From Stemphylium vesicarium (taxonomy: Eukaryota; Ascomycota; Dothideomycetes; Pleosporales; Pleosporaceae): a stretch of DNA of 64,000 nt. Below the pieces are notes generated by a model. That model searched no databases. It saw only the letters and a program-made list of their open reading frames with translations, and was not told where the DNA came from. This document shows, in pieces, positions 1-12,758 of the stretch. A program made the translations under genes and the position numbers. Where the stretch lies: NCBI GenBank assembly GCA_004380135.1, contig QXCR01000045.1:124001-188000 (forward strand), written 5' to 3'. Positions within the stretch are counted from its first letter, which is position 1, and every line of letters begins with the position of its first letter.

Positions 1-149
1 CTTGTGTACAGCATCCAAACGTAATCTGCGAGAACAACGAGTGCTGCAGCTACGAAGACGGCGAAGGCGATTTTGCCTGGGCCAAACTTGGATATAGCGT
101 GCTGCAGATAATGCACTGGTAGCGCATCGAAAAGCCGTTCAATCGCCAT
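1..149 (-). CDS. N-terminus of a membrane-anchored enzyme, probably a cytochrome P450 (cut by window edge)
   Basis: From an ATG at 149 the minus strand is open to the window edge (49 codons). It starts with a short polar stretch (MAIERLFDALP), then a hydrophobic run (AFAVFVAAALVVL) and an aromatic stretch (DYVWMLYT). One N-terminal signal-anchor helix of this kind is usual for microsomal P450s of ascomycetes, where a proline-rich hinge would follow, but the hinge, the heme-binding loop and everything diagnostic lie outside the window. Another ER-anchored protein is possible. The start is the only ATG before the hydrophobic segment. Confidence 0.4.
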   Translation of the reverse strand, partial: MAIERLFDALPVHYLQHAISKFGPGKIAFAVFVAAALVVLADYVWMLYT

Positions 150-1180
150 GTCGCCGTGGTGAGAGCGCTCCCGTCTGCGGTGTTGGACTTGGGATGTTCA
201 GCGTGTGAACCTTATTTACTCAACGCGCACCATTACCTCCACCACAGAACAATGACTGAACTATGCAATCAATCATCGAACACTCTAAGCTGGGCTTACA
301 AATCTGCCGATGTCAAGACGTATTTCATTCGTAACTCAACTCCTTTCGGAGACATGTTGCAGCAGGCAGATTCCCCACATCGCGGGGGTGGGGCATGAAC
401 GCCGGGTAAAGTCAGCAGCTCGCCATGCGTTGCATGCGTCTCAACGATGCGAAATCGCTCCACCAAAATAGGAAAGGTGACCGGAGTGCGTGTTGCGATA
501 CCCGTGGGCATTGTTATGGGGGCGGAAATCAGCCGGCTTGTGTTGTACTAACGCGCGACGCGAAGACCCCTTGTTTTGGCGCGACAAGATAGCGCCGCTT
601 TGGCACACAAATTCCTGTCACGTTTTGCGTCATGCCTTGTCGAACTCGCCCTGATTGCTGTTTCCCTATCAGCAAATTTGGCCTTGCCCCATTTCGGAAG
701 CCCTCGCCATTGCCGCCATCGACGTACTGTACCAAGGTTGAGGTCGAAACGATCAAAGTACATTACCGACACCGGATATGCGTCCAGAACGATTGTGTGG
801 CTCGTGACCATCTTCGACCTCGAAGCGCCGTCCAGAGCGTCGCGCTCCTTGAGCTCGCAGATCGTCAGCGACTTCGACCACAGACTGCCGTCTGAGTCTT
901 CTTGTGTGCGCTCGTCGTTGAGAGTTGCTCTGAGGACGGAGATGATTGTAATCGCAGAGATGCGCTCCTCGAGCTCAACCTTAATCCGGCTCACGCATCG
1001 TCCTTCTAGCAAATTCTCACCCTCACAGGGGAATCATGAATTGAAGGGTTTCGCCGTGGCCACTAGCGACTCTTCGAGTTGTCAGCTCGTACCGTGGTTG
1101 CGTTATCACCCTGGATATTCGTAATCCGCAATTCGCACACACAGAATCTGCAATGCCCCTTCACTTGAACGAATGATCTT
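150..1180. other. Intergenic, no supported gene
   Basis: Several overlapping ORFs of up to 182 codons lie on both strands, but they are Arg/Ser-rich, lack recognisable domains and overlap each other antisense. It probably holds the promoters of the leftward gene ending at 149 and the rightward F-box gene at 1181. I see no repeat or RNA gene. Confidence 0.5.
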
Positions 1181-2697
1181 ATGAGTGAGTCGTCTCGACT
1201 CCATGACTCACTTGATAACAGTATGGAAACAGAAATGATACTATGTGATCAAACCGCTAGGAAACATGATGACCCAGTACCAGAGCGCCGGAAGCTGGAG
1301 GATCTACCTAGCGAATTGTTGGCCATCATCGCTTTACATCTGCCAAACTCCGAATTGCGCCTGCTCCGAGGGGTTGGCAGTCGGCGCATTAATGAGTGCA
1401 TCGATCGCATCTTCGTAAGTCGATCCACCTTCAATCAAAGTGAAGAGCTGCTAATATTTACATCCAGGCTTACGCACACTTCAGCCATCGCATCTGCAAG
1501 GTCACTGAAGAAAGCGCGATACGCCTCGAGAGCCTTAGCAGCCCTCGATTCATGCAGCACACCCGCACGTTGGAAATTCTTTTTCGACTTGACTGTCAGG
1601 TCGATGACGGGACTGTAGAGGATACGCAACGGACCGACTTGGCGTGTACTCCGACGCGCCTCAATCTTGCGGCATTCTTCAAGGCCATAAGAAGGGTATT
1701 CCGAGAAGCGCCGAACCTACGCAAAGTGATCGTTCGAGCGCCCCGAGGTCTGAGAGGGATGTCGGATGGCCTCTTGTCAGCCTGGCCGCCTAGGGAGAAC
1801 GCCACTATCCCAAATCTAGATTTTCACTGGGGTATCGGATCACCCAGACACACTCATACCATAGCTGCTGAGCACATGCGGCTTACCCTACTCGAAATTC
1901 TGCGCGAAATGGAACAAGGAAAGCTCCGACTGGACGAGTTCCGAATTTTAGATTACACGAACTCTGTGTGGCAGTCTTTTTTGGCGGCAACAGACACGAC
2001 ACTCGCAGAGATGGTGCAAATGCGGTCTCTGCAAAGTCTCGAGACGCTAGACTTGCAACTGGAGTTTTTCACTATCGACTCGAGTTCTCTTCTGGTCGAC
2101 CTCGTCAGGGTCATTGGGAAGAATCCAAACCTGAAGGCTTTCAAACTTAGCGCAGGCCGGAAGCGTGTGAGACACTACGGCTCACGCACCGAGTTCTGGA
2201 AACCATTACTGGAACTACTAGGTGGTGCACCATTTCGACTGCACACGCTTGAGGTTGACGGACTCGTCACGAGTAAAACGGCACCGACACTAGACAGGAT
2301 TGTAACGGTTCACGCCTCCAGCCTCCGTCGGCTTGTCCTCAAGCATACAAACTTCCACTTCCCGAACTCCATCCGCGCGTTCTTTGTCGCTCTTGCGAAC
2401 TCCAAGATACAATACTATGCGTCCACCTGGTTCCTTGTCCATAATAGGGCTTTTCTGGTAGGCAGCCGTCTATGCTTTACCTTACAGCCAGACGAAGTGC
2501 TAGATCCGTATTCCGAGCTGAGCGGATCAGGGGACACATCTTACGACGGCTGGGTTCAAGTCAATTGGGACCTGGGTCATTACGACGCGGAGCTCTTGTA
2601 CGACACTGAGAGCGGGTCCAGAGAAGGTAACTGGATGAGGGAAGACCTCTTGGATTGCGTAGCGGCTATAGATTGTGGTTCTATCAGGGACTCTTAG
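1181..2697 (+). CDS. F-box domain protein
   Basis: Two exons, 1181-1414 and 1468-2697, joined over a 53-nt intron (gtaagt...catccag, with a ctaat branch site), give 487 residues. Residues about 37-77 (LEDLPSELLAIIALHLPNSE onward) fit an F-box, the segment that binds Skp1 in SCF ubiquitin ligases. The remaining ~400 residues have leucine-rich stretches and no catalytic motif, as in the fungal F-box proteins whose C-terminus recruits a substrate. The exon-2 frame is open back to the acceptor and the intron length explains the frame change exactly. The substrate is unknown. Another in-frame ATG lies at codon 15, so the start is not certain. Neighbours give no functional link. Confidence 0.75.
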
Positions 2698-3820
2698 AGG
2701 GACGTGGCATCATCAATCTGGAAGGACAGGTAACATCTCGAGTAGCCTGAACCGGCTTTGTCAGGGTGGAAGCAGCCATGGTGTGGGTCATGCCATGCCC
2801 TTGGTATATGCTGAAGACGAAAGCCGCTCGTACCACTTCCAGTAACATTTCTGATCATGATCTTGATTATTCTCATCTGCTTCGGAGTCCGCTTGCAATG
2901 CCGCGCGTGAATGCTGTTGCACGTTCTCGTAACCTACTCCAGGACTGGCGTGAGCAATCACTAGCGCGCCCCACACATCGACGCGTAAACTTGCAAGATC
3001 GCCCATGTCTTGCCCCTCAACTTTCTTTCTTCTCCGCATCGGCCACCAGCACACTGGACCGCTCCGCGCCCATCTGCTTGCTACTATTCGCGGGGGTCAG
3101 GCCTATGCTAACGGAAACTAGTAATGCCGGCTTCATCACGCGTGCTGGCACGCGCAGGTCACTAGCTTACCTTTCTGGCGCTCAACATTTCACGGCATCA
3201 TCTCTCCGGCCGCACGGTATTCATGCTGCATCTCTTATCATTGGCTGCTTTGAGTGAGCAGTAATATCGGGCATATCTTTAGGCAGCTGCCAGATCTAGT
3301 CCTTCTCGGACCTAACTATAAAGATGAACCAGGATCAACGGCCACGGTCTATGCAATTGTTATTGGCGTCGGTCATTCAGGGATTGTAATGAGTGGTATG
3401 CGCCTCATCCATCCGCCGTCGGAGCTTCTGCCTTGTCATGGTAACTCCACAATGACGAGGTAACGGGAATGGAATCTTGGACGTCCCGTCAACCAGACTG
3501 CATCCAGTAGTGACGCCACCTCCGCACTCCATACTTCGCGATGTGTAATCCGGGGTAGAGCCAGCTAAGCTTTGAATGACACTATCGGCAGATATTGCAA
3601 GCAGGGGTGAACCCATGGTAGAAGATTTGCATATGAGTCTGGAAGAATGGAAAACCGGGAATGGCAACGAAGCTACATGGCTTCTTGAAACGTGAAGCCT
3701 TGTCAACAGCGCCGCCTTTACGAACTGAATTCCCTTCACGTGGCATCCAGCACAATTTGAACACTCTTCGGTCCCGTTCTCTCTTGCTTTCCAATAGTTC
3801 TTCGGAAAAGAGCCTTCACG
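2698..3820. other. Intergenic, no supported gene
   Basis: ORFs of 163 codons (+) and 197 codons (-) occur here but show no domain, signal peptide or splice-supported extension. The right part must contain the promoter of the sugar transporter starting at 3821. No repeat was seen. Confidence 0.45.
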
Positions 3821-5619
3821 ATGCCCGACCTCACCAGCAGCTTGCTTTCCAATTGGAAATGCCTTGCAGCATGCACTCTTGTATCGATGTCGCCGTTCCA
3901 ATATGGCATCGATTTTGGTGCCATTGGGGGCCTTCAAGCCATGCGCGGTTTCCTTGAAGTCTTCGGGCATTCCGACCCCACCAGCCCGACTGGTTACAAC
4001 ATTGCGACCGACCGCCAGCAGCTCATCTCTTCTTTGATGACCTTGGGTGCATTTCTTAGCTCGTCATGTGCGGGAGTATTTGCGACGAGGCTTGGAAGAC
4101 GGCACTGTCTTTGGCTAGCCAGCGCTCTCTGCTGCATCAGTAACATCGTAATGATGACTACGACAAGTATCGCCGGGCTGTACATTGGTAGGCTGTTAAT
4201 CGGGCTAGCGAATGGCTGGTACATGACGTTTGCACAGCTCTACATTCAGGTATTCTCGCCGCCCATAGATTGAGTTGTTTCGCGCTCAGATGCTCATACC
4301 TGATAGGAATCCGCACCAGCACGCTACCGCGGCCTGATGATTTCGGTATTCCAGATATGGACTTCAATCGGCTCTCTCATCGGCACCGTAATCGACAACG
4401 AAACGCACGACATCAATGGCAGAAACGCCTACATCATCCCGCTTGGAACCATATTCATCATTCCCTTCTTGATGTCCATCGGGTTGTTCTTCATCCCGGA
4501 ATCGCCACGTTGGCTCATCCTAGCCGAAAAGAGAGAACAAGCCGAGAAAGCACTGTTATGGATGCGGCCTCATCCAGAAAGCGTACCTGGAGAAGTTGCT
4601 GAAATCCGAGCCGCCATTGACGCGGAGAAAGCTGTCAAGGCTAGCGCAAACTTCTTGGATATCTGGAAAGACCCGGTAGATCGCCGACGTACATTGCTGG
4701 CTGTCGCGGCAGTGAGCACGCAGGCAGCATCCGGTGCCATGTTCGTCATCGCTTATGGGACGTACTTCTTCCAAGTATGAGCAGCAGATATCCATTTCCA
4801 ACAAGTGTCGAAGCTAACAACAAAGTAGATGGCGAATGTAGGCAGTCCCTTCATGAACTCTTGCATCTTAACCGCTGTCGGTGTCTTCGCGATCATGGTC
4901 AATAGCTGCGTTATCTCCAAGATCGGACGTCGGCGTGTCTTTCTGATGGCTGGACTATCAATCTGCGGTATAAGTCAGATCATCATCGCGGCTGTGTATC
5001 ACGTCAACCCTGGTACCGGATCTACAGGAAAGGTACGTTTCCGCGCAGCCGGATATCTGGTACGCAAGCTGCTAACATTGACAAGGCTATCGTTGGGCTT
5101 TCCGTTGTATATATCTGTGGATACAACGGTATGGTCGCTGCATACGCCTGGCTTGCTGGTGGCGAGATACCATCGCAGCGTTTGCGCTCATATACATTCG
5201 GCATCGCGTCCGCGGTTGGCTTCGCAGGTGCTTGGCTCGCCACCTTCACAGCACCATACTTCATCAATCCCGAATCGCTCAACTGGGGCCCAGAATACGG
5301 TAGGTTGAGCTCTTCCAACATCACGCCCTCCCGCGACCGCCCTACTAGAGATTTGCTAACACTAATCAAAGGCTGGATTTGGGGGCCATCTTGCTTCATC
5401 ACCGTTATTTGGGTGTATTTCTACCTCCCAGAGATCAAGAACCGTACGCTTGAAGAGATCGATGAGATGTTCGAAGCTAGGTTGCCAGCCCGCAAGTTCA
5501 GGAAGTATATCTGTACTGGTCATTACGTGCCCGACTCAGATGGGAAAGTGGAGAGACTGGATAGTGAGAAGGATGAAGTTGTACACCAGGAGGTCGTTGA
5601 TGCTGAGAAGACTGGCTGA
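3821..5619 (+). CDS. MFS sugar transporter (SP family)
   Basis: Five exons (3821-4249, 4307-4774, 4829-5032, 5086-5299, 5372-5619) give 520 residues, normal for a fungal sugar:H+ symporter. Introns are 53-72 nt and all phases agree. Family marks: a first helix reading SPFQYGIDFGAIGGLQAM near residue 25, PESPRW after helix 6 (about residue 207), GRRRVFLMAG after helix 8, and a C-terminal PEIKNRTLEEIDEMF that matches the PETKGRTLEE signature. Twelve helices are expected in the plasma membrane. The substrate is a mono- or disaccharide or a related polyol/quinate-type compound; sequence alone does not decide. The gene converges with the FAD monooxygenase (292-bp gap). Confidence 0.88.
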
Positions 5620-5910
5620 GCTGGGAAATGTCATGAGGAAAGCCGTCAATACAAAGTCAGCTAGATATACAGCAGCACGATATCTCAATCGAATATTTAC
5701 CGTCCTTTACGCCTCGACTGCATACTTAATAAGCTTTCCATCTACCCACAAGCGACGCTAAGATTAGGATGTGACGCGCAATATGCCAGTGATTTCGCCG
5801 TCTGTCCCAGGACATGGCTCCTTGTCGCTCAGATTTAGGAAAAGAAAGAGGCAAGTGACAGACCATGGAGAGCATTGCATACAGCGACATCGGTCGAGCA
5901 AATCTGAGAT

Positions 5911-7351
5911 CTAGCCCTCAACAGCCCCGGCGTTCTTAATCGCCTCATCCCCCATCTCCTCGGCATGCTTCTGTGCATCATGCTGGAACACCCAATCTTC
6001 CCTCGGGAATTGAATCAACGTAGGATCCTTCCTCACCTTATCCCAATCCGTCTTATGCCACATATCCCTCGTCGTCTCCCCTGTCTTCTGCACAGCCTTC
6101 ACACGCTCATACCTCACATCCTGATACGCCCTCAACGCACCCCTAACATTGCCCTTCCCCGCTTTCTTCAGTAGCACCGCAATAGTAACGCCATCTTCGA
6201 GCGCCTGCGTCGCACCCTGCGCGCTCGTCGGAAGGAAAGGATGCGCGGCATCTCCTAATAGACATATCCGCCCGTGGCCTGGTGCGGAACCGTAGCCAGA
6301 CACCCAGTTGGGCAATGGGTCCCGGTATACAAGCTTCCAATCTACGAGTTTCTCTTCGGGAGTCTTAGAAACGATCTTCCAACACATAGGGTCCCAGCCT
6401 TCGAGGACGGTGCGCACGTCTTTGAGGTAGCCGGGGAAAGACCAGGATTCGGCGATGTCGTGCGAGTCGCGGTGGGTCAGGACCCAACAGCAGTCTTTGC
6501 CGTTTTTGATCGTGCTGAAGAGGAAGTGGACGTCTGGGCCTGTTTCGATGTTAGCAATCCCTTGGTAAAAAGCTGAGTTAGAAAGCCGCCTACCGATCCA
6601 GCCATTGAAAGTGTCGCCGTTCTCGCAGAATTGCTTGGTTTCTGGGTCCGCGATCATGTCTTTGTTAGGAAACCATGCTCTCCAGACTGCATAGCCGCTA
6701 CTCTTTGGCTTGTCTTCGTACCCAAGTACCAGTGTTCTTGCTTTACTTCTCACACCATCGCTCGCGACGACAACGTCGCCAGCCACCTTGGTGCCGTCTT
6801 CCAACACGATACCCGCCCCCTTCTCATCCTCCCAGTATTGCTCCACCCGCTGGCCAAGATTGATCTCGACGCCAATCTCATTGGCATAGTTGAACACAAT
6901 TTCATGAAGCTCGCCCCGATGGCCATTGAAGTTCGGTGCCGTCTCATCGCGCGGAGGCGTCTTCTGGTTGATCACGATCTCGCCTGTATCCCACTTGTGG
7001 ATGTTGAAGCCATACTCTGTGAGGTCGATGGAGAGGTTGCGCATGTCGCGCGCGACGCGTCCGTTCTCCCATCGCGCGAAGATGCGACCGGCATTGGGAC
7101 CGAAAGTAATTATGTCGCCGAGGATCTTGAGCGAGGGGAAGGATTCGTAGATTACGGGGGTGTGACCATGGCGGATACATTCTATGGCTGCAGTGAGGCC
7201 ACCAAAACCTGGTGCAGGTTTGTTAGCAGGGTGAGAGGTTGGAGTTTGACACTAGTGATGTACCTGCGCCAATGATGATGACTTTGATGCCGGTTTTGGG
7301 CGTGTCACCGTCGGTCTGAACAGAATGGACGCTTGTCTCTAGAGAGGACAT
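5911..7351 (-). CDS. FAD-dependent monooxygenase (salicylate-hydroxylase-like)
   Basis: Three exons on the minus strand, 7264-7351, 6594-7208 and 5911-6539, separated by 55- and 54-nt introns, give 443 residues, the usual size of class A flavoprotein hydroxylases. The ADP-binding motif IIIGAGFGGL is at residues 25-34 and is created by the first splice; a second dinucleotide-binding segment (VVVASDGVRS) is near 175-184, and the FAD-ribityl motif GDAAHPF near 330. The second intron is in frame, so the unspliced frame is misleadingly continuous. Such enzymes hydroxylate aromatic or polyketide-like substrates with NAD(P)H and O2. It is divergent from the SDR at 8076 and may share control with it; the pairing suggests aromatic catabolism, which is inference. 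Confidence 0.88.
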
Positions 7352-8075
7352 TCTAGGGAGTTTGATAGGGTCGAACTTTGCGCGAAGTGGCATATGAGAT
7401 GATAGAACAGTCTAACGCCCAGAACGCGATACGATTGAATCGATGTACACGAATGTCGAGACACGGTCAATCAGGTAGCTGTGCTCAGCTGCAGCGGCAT
7501 GGGGGAAGAGCGATTGTGCATCTGCCGAGTATTGATAGGCCCACCTATCGTCTTGATACCTTCACCAGGCGATATGCGTCCGACCATCTAGTGACGCGAA
7601 CGTGGGTCGTGGCACGCCTCGCTACAGGCTGTTTCGCGGCATATTGATTTCGTGGGGTGGAGCCTGAGAAGATGCATGAAGACTTGGATTCGTGTTAGGC
7701 CGGGTAAAGATGTTTGACGCGTGATGCGTAGACGATGGGGTTGAGGTGAAGGGATGTCCCTGCCCCACATCCTCACACAACTTCCCCGCACTCTACCCCG
7801 CAGCTTCCATTCCGTCTGCGCTTTATCGCTTCTGGATGACTCCTGCTGGCGCACCAAAGTTTACGGGGACTGCAGATGGATTCAGGCGAGCCATGCTTTG
7901 GGATGTAAAAGGTGGGCAGGATTTGTTGCTAGGAAGCTGGGACCAATGGTGAAGGTGCCAGCGAGAACCTGAAACAGGTCAGTCTGCAGCGCGACGAAAG
8001 GATGGAACCTGGTGCAAACCTCATCCGCCTCACTGGAATACTTTTCCAGCTTTTCAATCTTGAGGTATGGGCAAG
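7352..8075. promoter_or_regulatory. Shared upstream region of the divergent monooxygenase and SDR genes
   Basis: 724 bp between the start codons of two divergent oxidoreductase genes. ORFs inside it are short and without domain features. I see no canonical TATA box or repeated operator that I can defend; the divergent arrangement is the only evidence for joint regulation. Confidence 0.35.
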
Positions 8076-9247
8076 ATGGCAACATTGACGCACCCAGAAT
8101 GGAACCAGGAAACGGGCGGCCTCGAAGTTGCCAAAGCTTTTGTGGGCCAGATTCGTGGAAAACATGGTATCTTTAGACCTCGGAATAATATAGGAGTAGA
8201 TCTAACTCATCACTAGTCCTGATCACTGGTATATCGCCTGAGAGCATCGGTTCTGCAATCGCCCTCTCCTTTGCTTCCCAAGCACCTGCTCTGATCATCC
8301 TCGCCTCACGCACCAAACCCAAGCTTGAAGAAGTACTGAAATCCGTGCAAAATGCGCACCCAGGCGTTTCAATCAAAATCGTTATCTTGGACCTGATGTC
8401 GCAAGAGTCCGTGAGGGCCGCAGCGAAAGAGGTCTCGGAGCTGACTGATCGTTTAGACCTGATCATCAATAATGCAGGTATCATGACACCAACCCGGCAG
8501 ACCACTAAAGAGGATATCGAAGGCCAGTTTGGTGCGAACCATATCGGCCATTTCCTACTCACCCATCTTCTCATGCCCCAACTCTTGACTTCTGCAGCCT
8601 CATCAACGCCGGGTGCGACGCGTGTTGTCAATCTTACGTCGCTGGGGCATCGCCTCAGCCCTGTGCGCTTCTCCGACTATAACCTAGAAAAGGCCAATGA
8701 AGACGTACCGGAAGAGGAAAGACATGGACCGCTGCCTCGGAGTCTTGCAAAGCCCGCAGATGATGGGTATCAGGGGTTTGTGGCTTATGGGCAAGCGAAG
8801 ACAGCGAACATCCTGTTTTCGGTTGGTGTGAATGAAAAGTTTGGCGTCAACGGGGTAAGAAGTTATGCTGTCCATCCTGGGTGTAAGTACATTCTTCTCG
8901 CCTCCGTGGATTCGTCCTGACCTTATAGCAATATGGACTGGTCTGAGTCGCAACCTCGATGCCGACAGCGAGGAAGCAATTCGGAAGACGAGTCCATTTT
9001 GGAAGAGTCGTGATCAGGGTGCTGCTACGGTGTTAGTAGCGGCGCTAGACCCGGCGTTGAACGGTGGGTATCAATCCATGCCTCCAAGGCGTCCGCCATG
9101 AGTGCTAATGTGCTGGTAGAATCTAGCGAGGTCCTCCTCCACGACTGTCAAAGGTGCGACGCAATGTCGTACGCAACGGATTTCAGATTAGCGAAGAAGC
9201 TGTGGACTTTGAGTGAGAAGCTCGTGCAGAAGGAGTCCAAGCTATAA
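8076..9247 (+). CDS. Short-chain dehydrogenase/reductase (retinol-dehydrogenase-like)
   Basis: Four exons (8076-8166, 8217-8882, 8929-9063, 9120-9247) give 339 residues, typical of extended retinol-dehydrogenase/WW-oxidoreductase-like SDRs of fungi. The nucleotide-binding turn is LITGISPESIG (residues 32-42), NNAG is at 115-118, the catalytic Ser is in NLTS (about 172) and the YGQAK (YxxxK) pair is at 221-225, followed by HPGSIWTGL. The fingerprint TGxxxGxG is altered to TGISPESIG, a variant known in this group. The three introns (50, 46 and 56 nt) restore a continuous frame; the unspliced second exon would end just after HPG. The enzyme should be a cytosolic or peripheral NAD(P)-dependent oxidoreductase of unknown substrate. 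It is divergent from the FAD monooxygenase. Confidence 0.87.
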
Positions 9248-10689
9248 AGTAATCTAATTCAGACAAAAATGTGATGTGAAGGCTAGCTGCAGAGAGGGGC
9301 AAAGTGCGGTCGACTAATGCTTAGCGATCGAGGGAGATACCAGACGATATCAAAATAGCGAGATCGAATCTGCTGCTGTCAATGGCAATTATTGCATTTG
9401 CTGCAGAGACAATAGAGCCACTATATTGATCCAGGCTCCGTTTTTCCAAAGCCATACGCATTTGCTCGGCGCCACACGTTGCGCTGCGGGGTAGCTTGAC
9501 TGCTCAGAGAATCGGCACGAACCTCGCACTTATGCACCTGTAGCAAAATTCTTACGAAGAACGATGACTAGAAAATGACAAAAAAGAGTATTTTCTCATG
9601 AGTCGTCACGTCACGGTTTCATCCTCTGCGATAAAATAGGCGTGCACGTACCACCGCGTCGCGAGATCGTTTCAGTGGTGGGCAACCCGCAAACACTATA
9701 CACCCATCATCCCACGACCGCCATATATGCGCCACCTCAAATGACACCATTCGCACAGGCCCTTTTGAGTTGTCAATGTGCGTGTGTGGCCCTAAAAATG
9801 GCTTCATTGCGCGCCTCCACCTTTCCCCACCCCGAGTCGTCAACGTCTTTTATTCACAACAATTGCCTATCCAAGATGGGTTCGATTTTGGATTTGCTCA
9901 CATATAGAATATACTGTTCGTATGAATTGAATTGCTATCCCTTTCTCCTCTTAGCTGTCCCGGCATACTAAAGACCATGTGGTACCCTCCAAACTGTGAC
10001 AGTCATTTACTTTTCTTTAACCCCCTTGTACGAATCGCACAGCAGCTACGAGGACAGGGGCACCCGAGCAATCTAGTGTCTCTTTACTTGATACGATCCC
10101 GAACGAGCTCTTCTTTCGCGCCAAAGTACTGCCACCAGCACACACCCAAAGACTACCACCTCGACCGGCGCCCGTGCCTAGGAGCGAGATCCATGAACAC
10201 AACATACAATGCTAGGAGGGCAAGACCGGCCAACCAATGCATCGCAGATAGGTCTTATGAAAGCGACGGTGATGGATGTTAGGAATGTGAGCCAGAAAGT
10301 GAAAACAAGCAGCATGCAAGCGCGATGGCATGTGCCAATGTATGGGTGCTGCTCGCGCTCAGAGTACGATATGGTAGTGGTACAGGGTTGAGATTCTGAG
10401 ACCTTTGGACGGGTGTGAAAGCGAAGCTACCATCTCACCCGGATGGCCGTCCATATTCGTCTTTGTGATTTTGTAGTTTGCAAACCCTTTGTCCTCATCG
10501 CGCACGACAGCGCAAGGACTAAGATGGCAAGAAACTCTATTGTATGTTTCCCCTTTGTCTCATAGGATGAGTTGTGATGTGAAGGCCCCGTCACAAGATG
10601 AATTCTCGAATCAACATCCTGTCGCGTTTCCATTAGGCGTAGGCACTCTCATCTCACGATATCAATCATTCGTGACTAGAATCAGCTCG
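9248..10689. other. Intergenic, no supported gene
   Basis: Only short ORFs (up to 116 codons) without domains or consistent splice extensions. The right end directly precedes the first exon of the left kinase pseudogene. No repeat or RNA gene recognised. Confidence 0.45.
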
Positions 10690-12758
10690 ATGGCCAAAGG
10701 GCCACCTTATAGGGACGGGCTGCCATACATTAAGCGATCACTTGAGGCATGGTGCGCTACAAACCGGCCGACATGGACATCAAGTAGGTCTTATCACTTC
10801 ACGTTTCTGCAGCACAGCTTATACTAGATAGGTGACATCAAATAGAACGCTGTAACTCTATAGCATGGCGATGTTGAAATCCAGAACGAGTACCGGCGCA
10901 AGATTGGGAAAAAGTCCAGATATCCGATGTATAAAGAAAGCTCAGTGCCAATGAATCCATGGAACGAACAAAATGTGGAGTCTGCTAGGATTAACAGAAG
11001 ACTACCTCCAGCACATGGAGTCATACTTCCCGCACCACCGATTCCACCTGAGTTTGGACCTGTTGCACATACCTAGCCTCCTCCGTTGCCTCCACCACCG
11101 CCGCCGCCAGGAAATTCTGTAGATTTCTTTCCCTCATACTCCTGGCCGTCCAAGCCTTGGGACGTGGAACGTTCGAAGATGATTTCCTCGCTCCAGGAAT
11201 AACTATAGAGTCTACCAGGCAAGACCGTGAACATAGGGCCCTTTGGACAGCTACGAACCCTTTCATGTGGCCCGAACAGGATGAAGATAGATGAAAATTT
11301 GCCAAGTTTCTCGGCACAGGAAGCTTTGGCGCAGCTAGATTGTGGTATCAAGTTGACGAGACAGATAATACCACCAAGGTTAGTCACTCCAAGATATCCG
11401 CATGGTGACAAGGATGTGCAGGTACAGCACATAGAAGTACTTCAAGCTGATAAGCACCACAGCAAATGATGGTAAAAGAAGCCTGCTCTACAACCAGACG
11501 TTGGCGTGATCTGATCCATTGGCGTGGCAAACTACCCCGCGAGATTCGCATGCATCAACTAATCGATGCTAATCTTCGAGACGCCAGCAGTCCTGATCAC
11601 GAACACCTCATCGAGCATTATGGCTACCGGCTCATGATGGAACAGCAGCGTTACCGCATATTCCTCAAGTATTACGAAGGCGCCGACCTTGAAGTAGCTT
11701 TTCGCGACCATTGTTCAGCAATGGAGTTGCGTCATCATGCAAATGCCCAAAGCTTGGGCGATGCACCAGGCTGGGAGTGGGACGAGGAATTTCACTATTA
11801 TAGAGTGCATGGGAAATTACCGGAGCTCATTGGCGAGGGACTTATCTGGAAGATCCTGAGTGAACTTATTACTGGCTGCCAAATCATGCAATATGGTCAA
11901 CCTAGTCAGGATGGTGTTCAGGAAAGGAAGGATGGGTGGAAGCCCATCACTCATCGCGATTTGAGATCGGACAATATCTTCGTGCTGCCTCCAGAGAAGA
12001 AATCACAGGGCGAAAAGAACGAAGAGGTTTGTGTCACATCTTGAAGCCGCCCATGGAAGGAGGCTATTGTTCTGACAGTGGGCAGTTCCCGACGTTCGTC
12101 ATCGCAGACTTGGGCAATGCCCTTACCGAGACGGAGTGTACTGATCCTCAACCTAGTGATAATCTGGCTCAATACGTCTTGAACAAGCAGTATTCGGTAA
12201 CACCACCCGTGAGTAGATCCCCCCTCCTGCTCTGCACTCCACTCACCAATCACAGGAACTCCAATTTGCTATACCAGACGAGGCAGACATGTTCTGGTAC
12301 CCATCTCTGAAAATACAGATGTCTGGACGCTGTAAGCTTACCATTTATATCCGCCATCATATTCTAACAATAACCGCAGTGGCTCAATAGTATACTTCCT
12401 CATCGCACAGTGCACCCATGATGTAAGGGGCAGCCCTCGTCGCCAAAGGCGACCAGGGTCTCTCATCACTGACTTCTTTCCTGGTCCGAATGGGGACCTG
12501 GGTCCGACGAACGATGAAAACATGAATCCATTTCTGCCCAAAGACAATTTCCCGACTTTTTATCGATATCCAAAGGAGCTGCGGTCGCTGGTCGCGCATT
12601 GTTTGACGTGGCAACCGCATCAGCGGCCACCGTTGTTGGATATAAGGAAAAGGATTGATGGTATCTTAGCGACAAATCCGGATATCGCTAATGATTGGAG
12701 GGTTAGGCCTCTGAAGGTCAAGCGGGAGAAGAAGTTTTCGGTTGGGAGACAGCTTTGA
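10690..12758 (+). pseudogene. Protein-kinase-like gene, decayed (left member of an inverted pair)
   Basis: Kinase landmarks appear in order but in several frames: the glycine loop FLGTGSFGAARLW (frame of 11295), the catalytic loop HRDLRSDNIF near 11960, IADLGNA in place of DFG near 12105, and DVWTLG split by an intact intron at 12332-12379. The first exon (ATG 10690) and its intron match those of the right-hand copy. Lesions: TAG at 11074 in a proline-rich linker, a frame change near 11175, TGA at 11292 just before the glycine loop, and frame changes near 12025 and 12250. Splice sites are mostly preserved, so the gene was once functional. The lysine-bearing exon starts near 11460. It lies tail-to-tail with its paralogue, 298 bp away. 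An unusual but functional splice pattern is unlikely given five disruptions. Confidence 0.75.

Noticed and set aside
576..1124. 182-codon plus-strand ORF, overlapped by a 154-codon minus-strand ORF
   Set aside because: Ser/Arg-rich in both directions, no domain, no signal, no splice extension; typical chance ORFs in GC-balanced DNA.
3377..3970. 197-codon minus-strand ORF
   Set aside because: It overlaps the first exon of the sugar transporter antisense and has no recognisable features; the opposite strand is clearly coding there.
4250..4306. In-frame-length intron of the sugar transporter read as coding or as a frameshift
   Set aside because: Good donor and acceptor, a stop inside, and the family sequence LYIQ-ESAPARYRG is restored by splicing.
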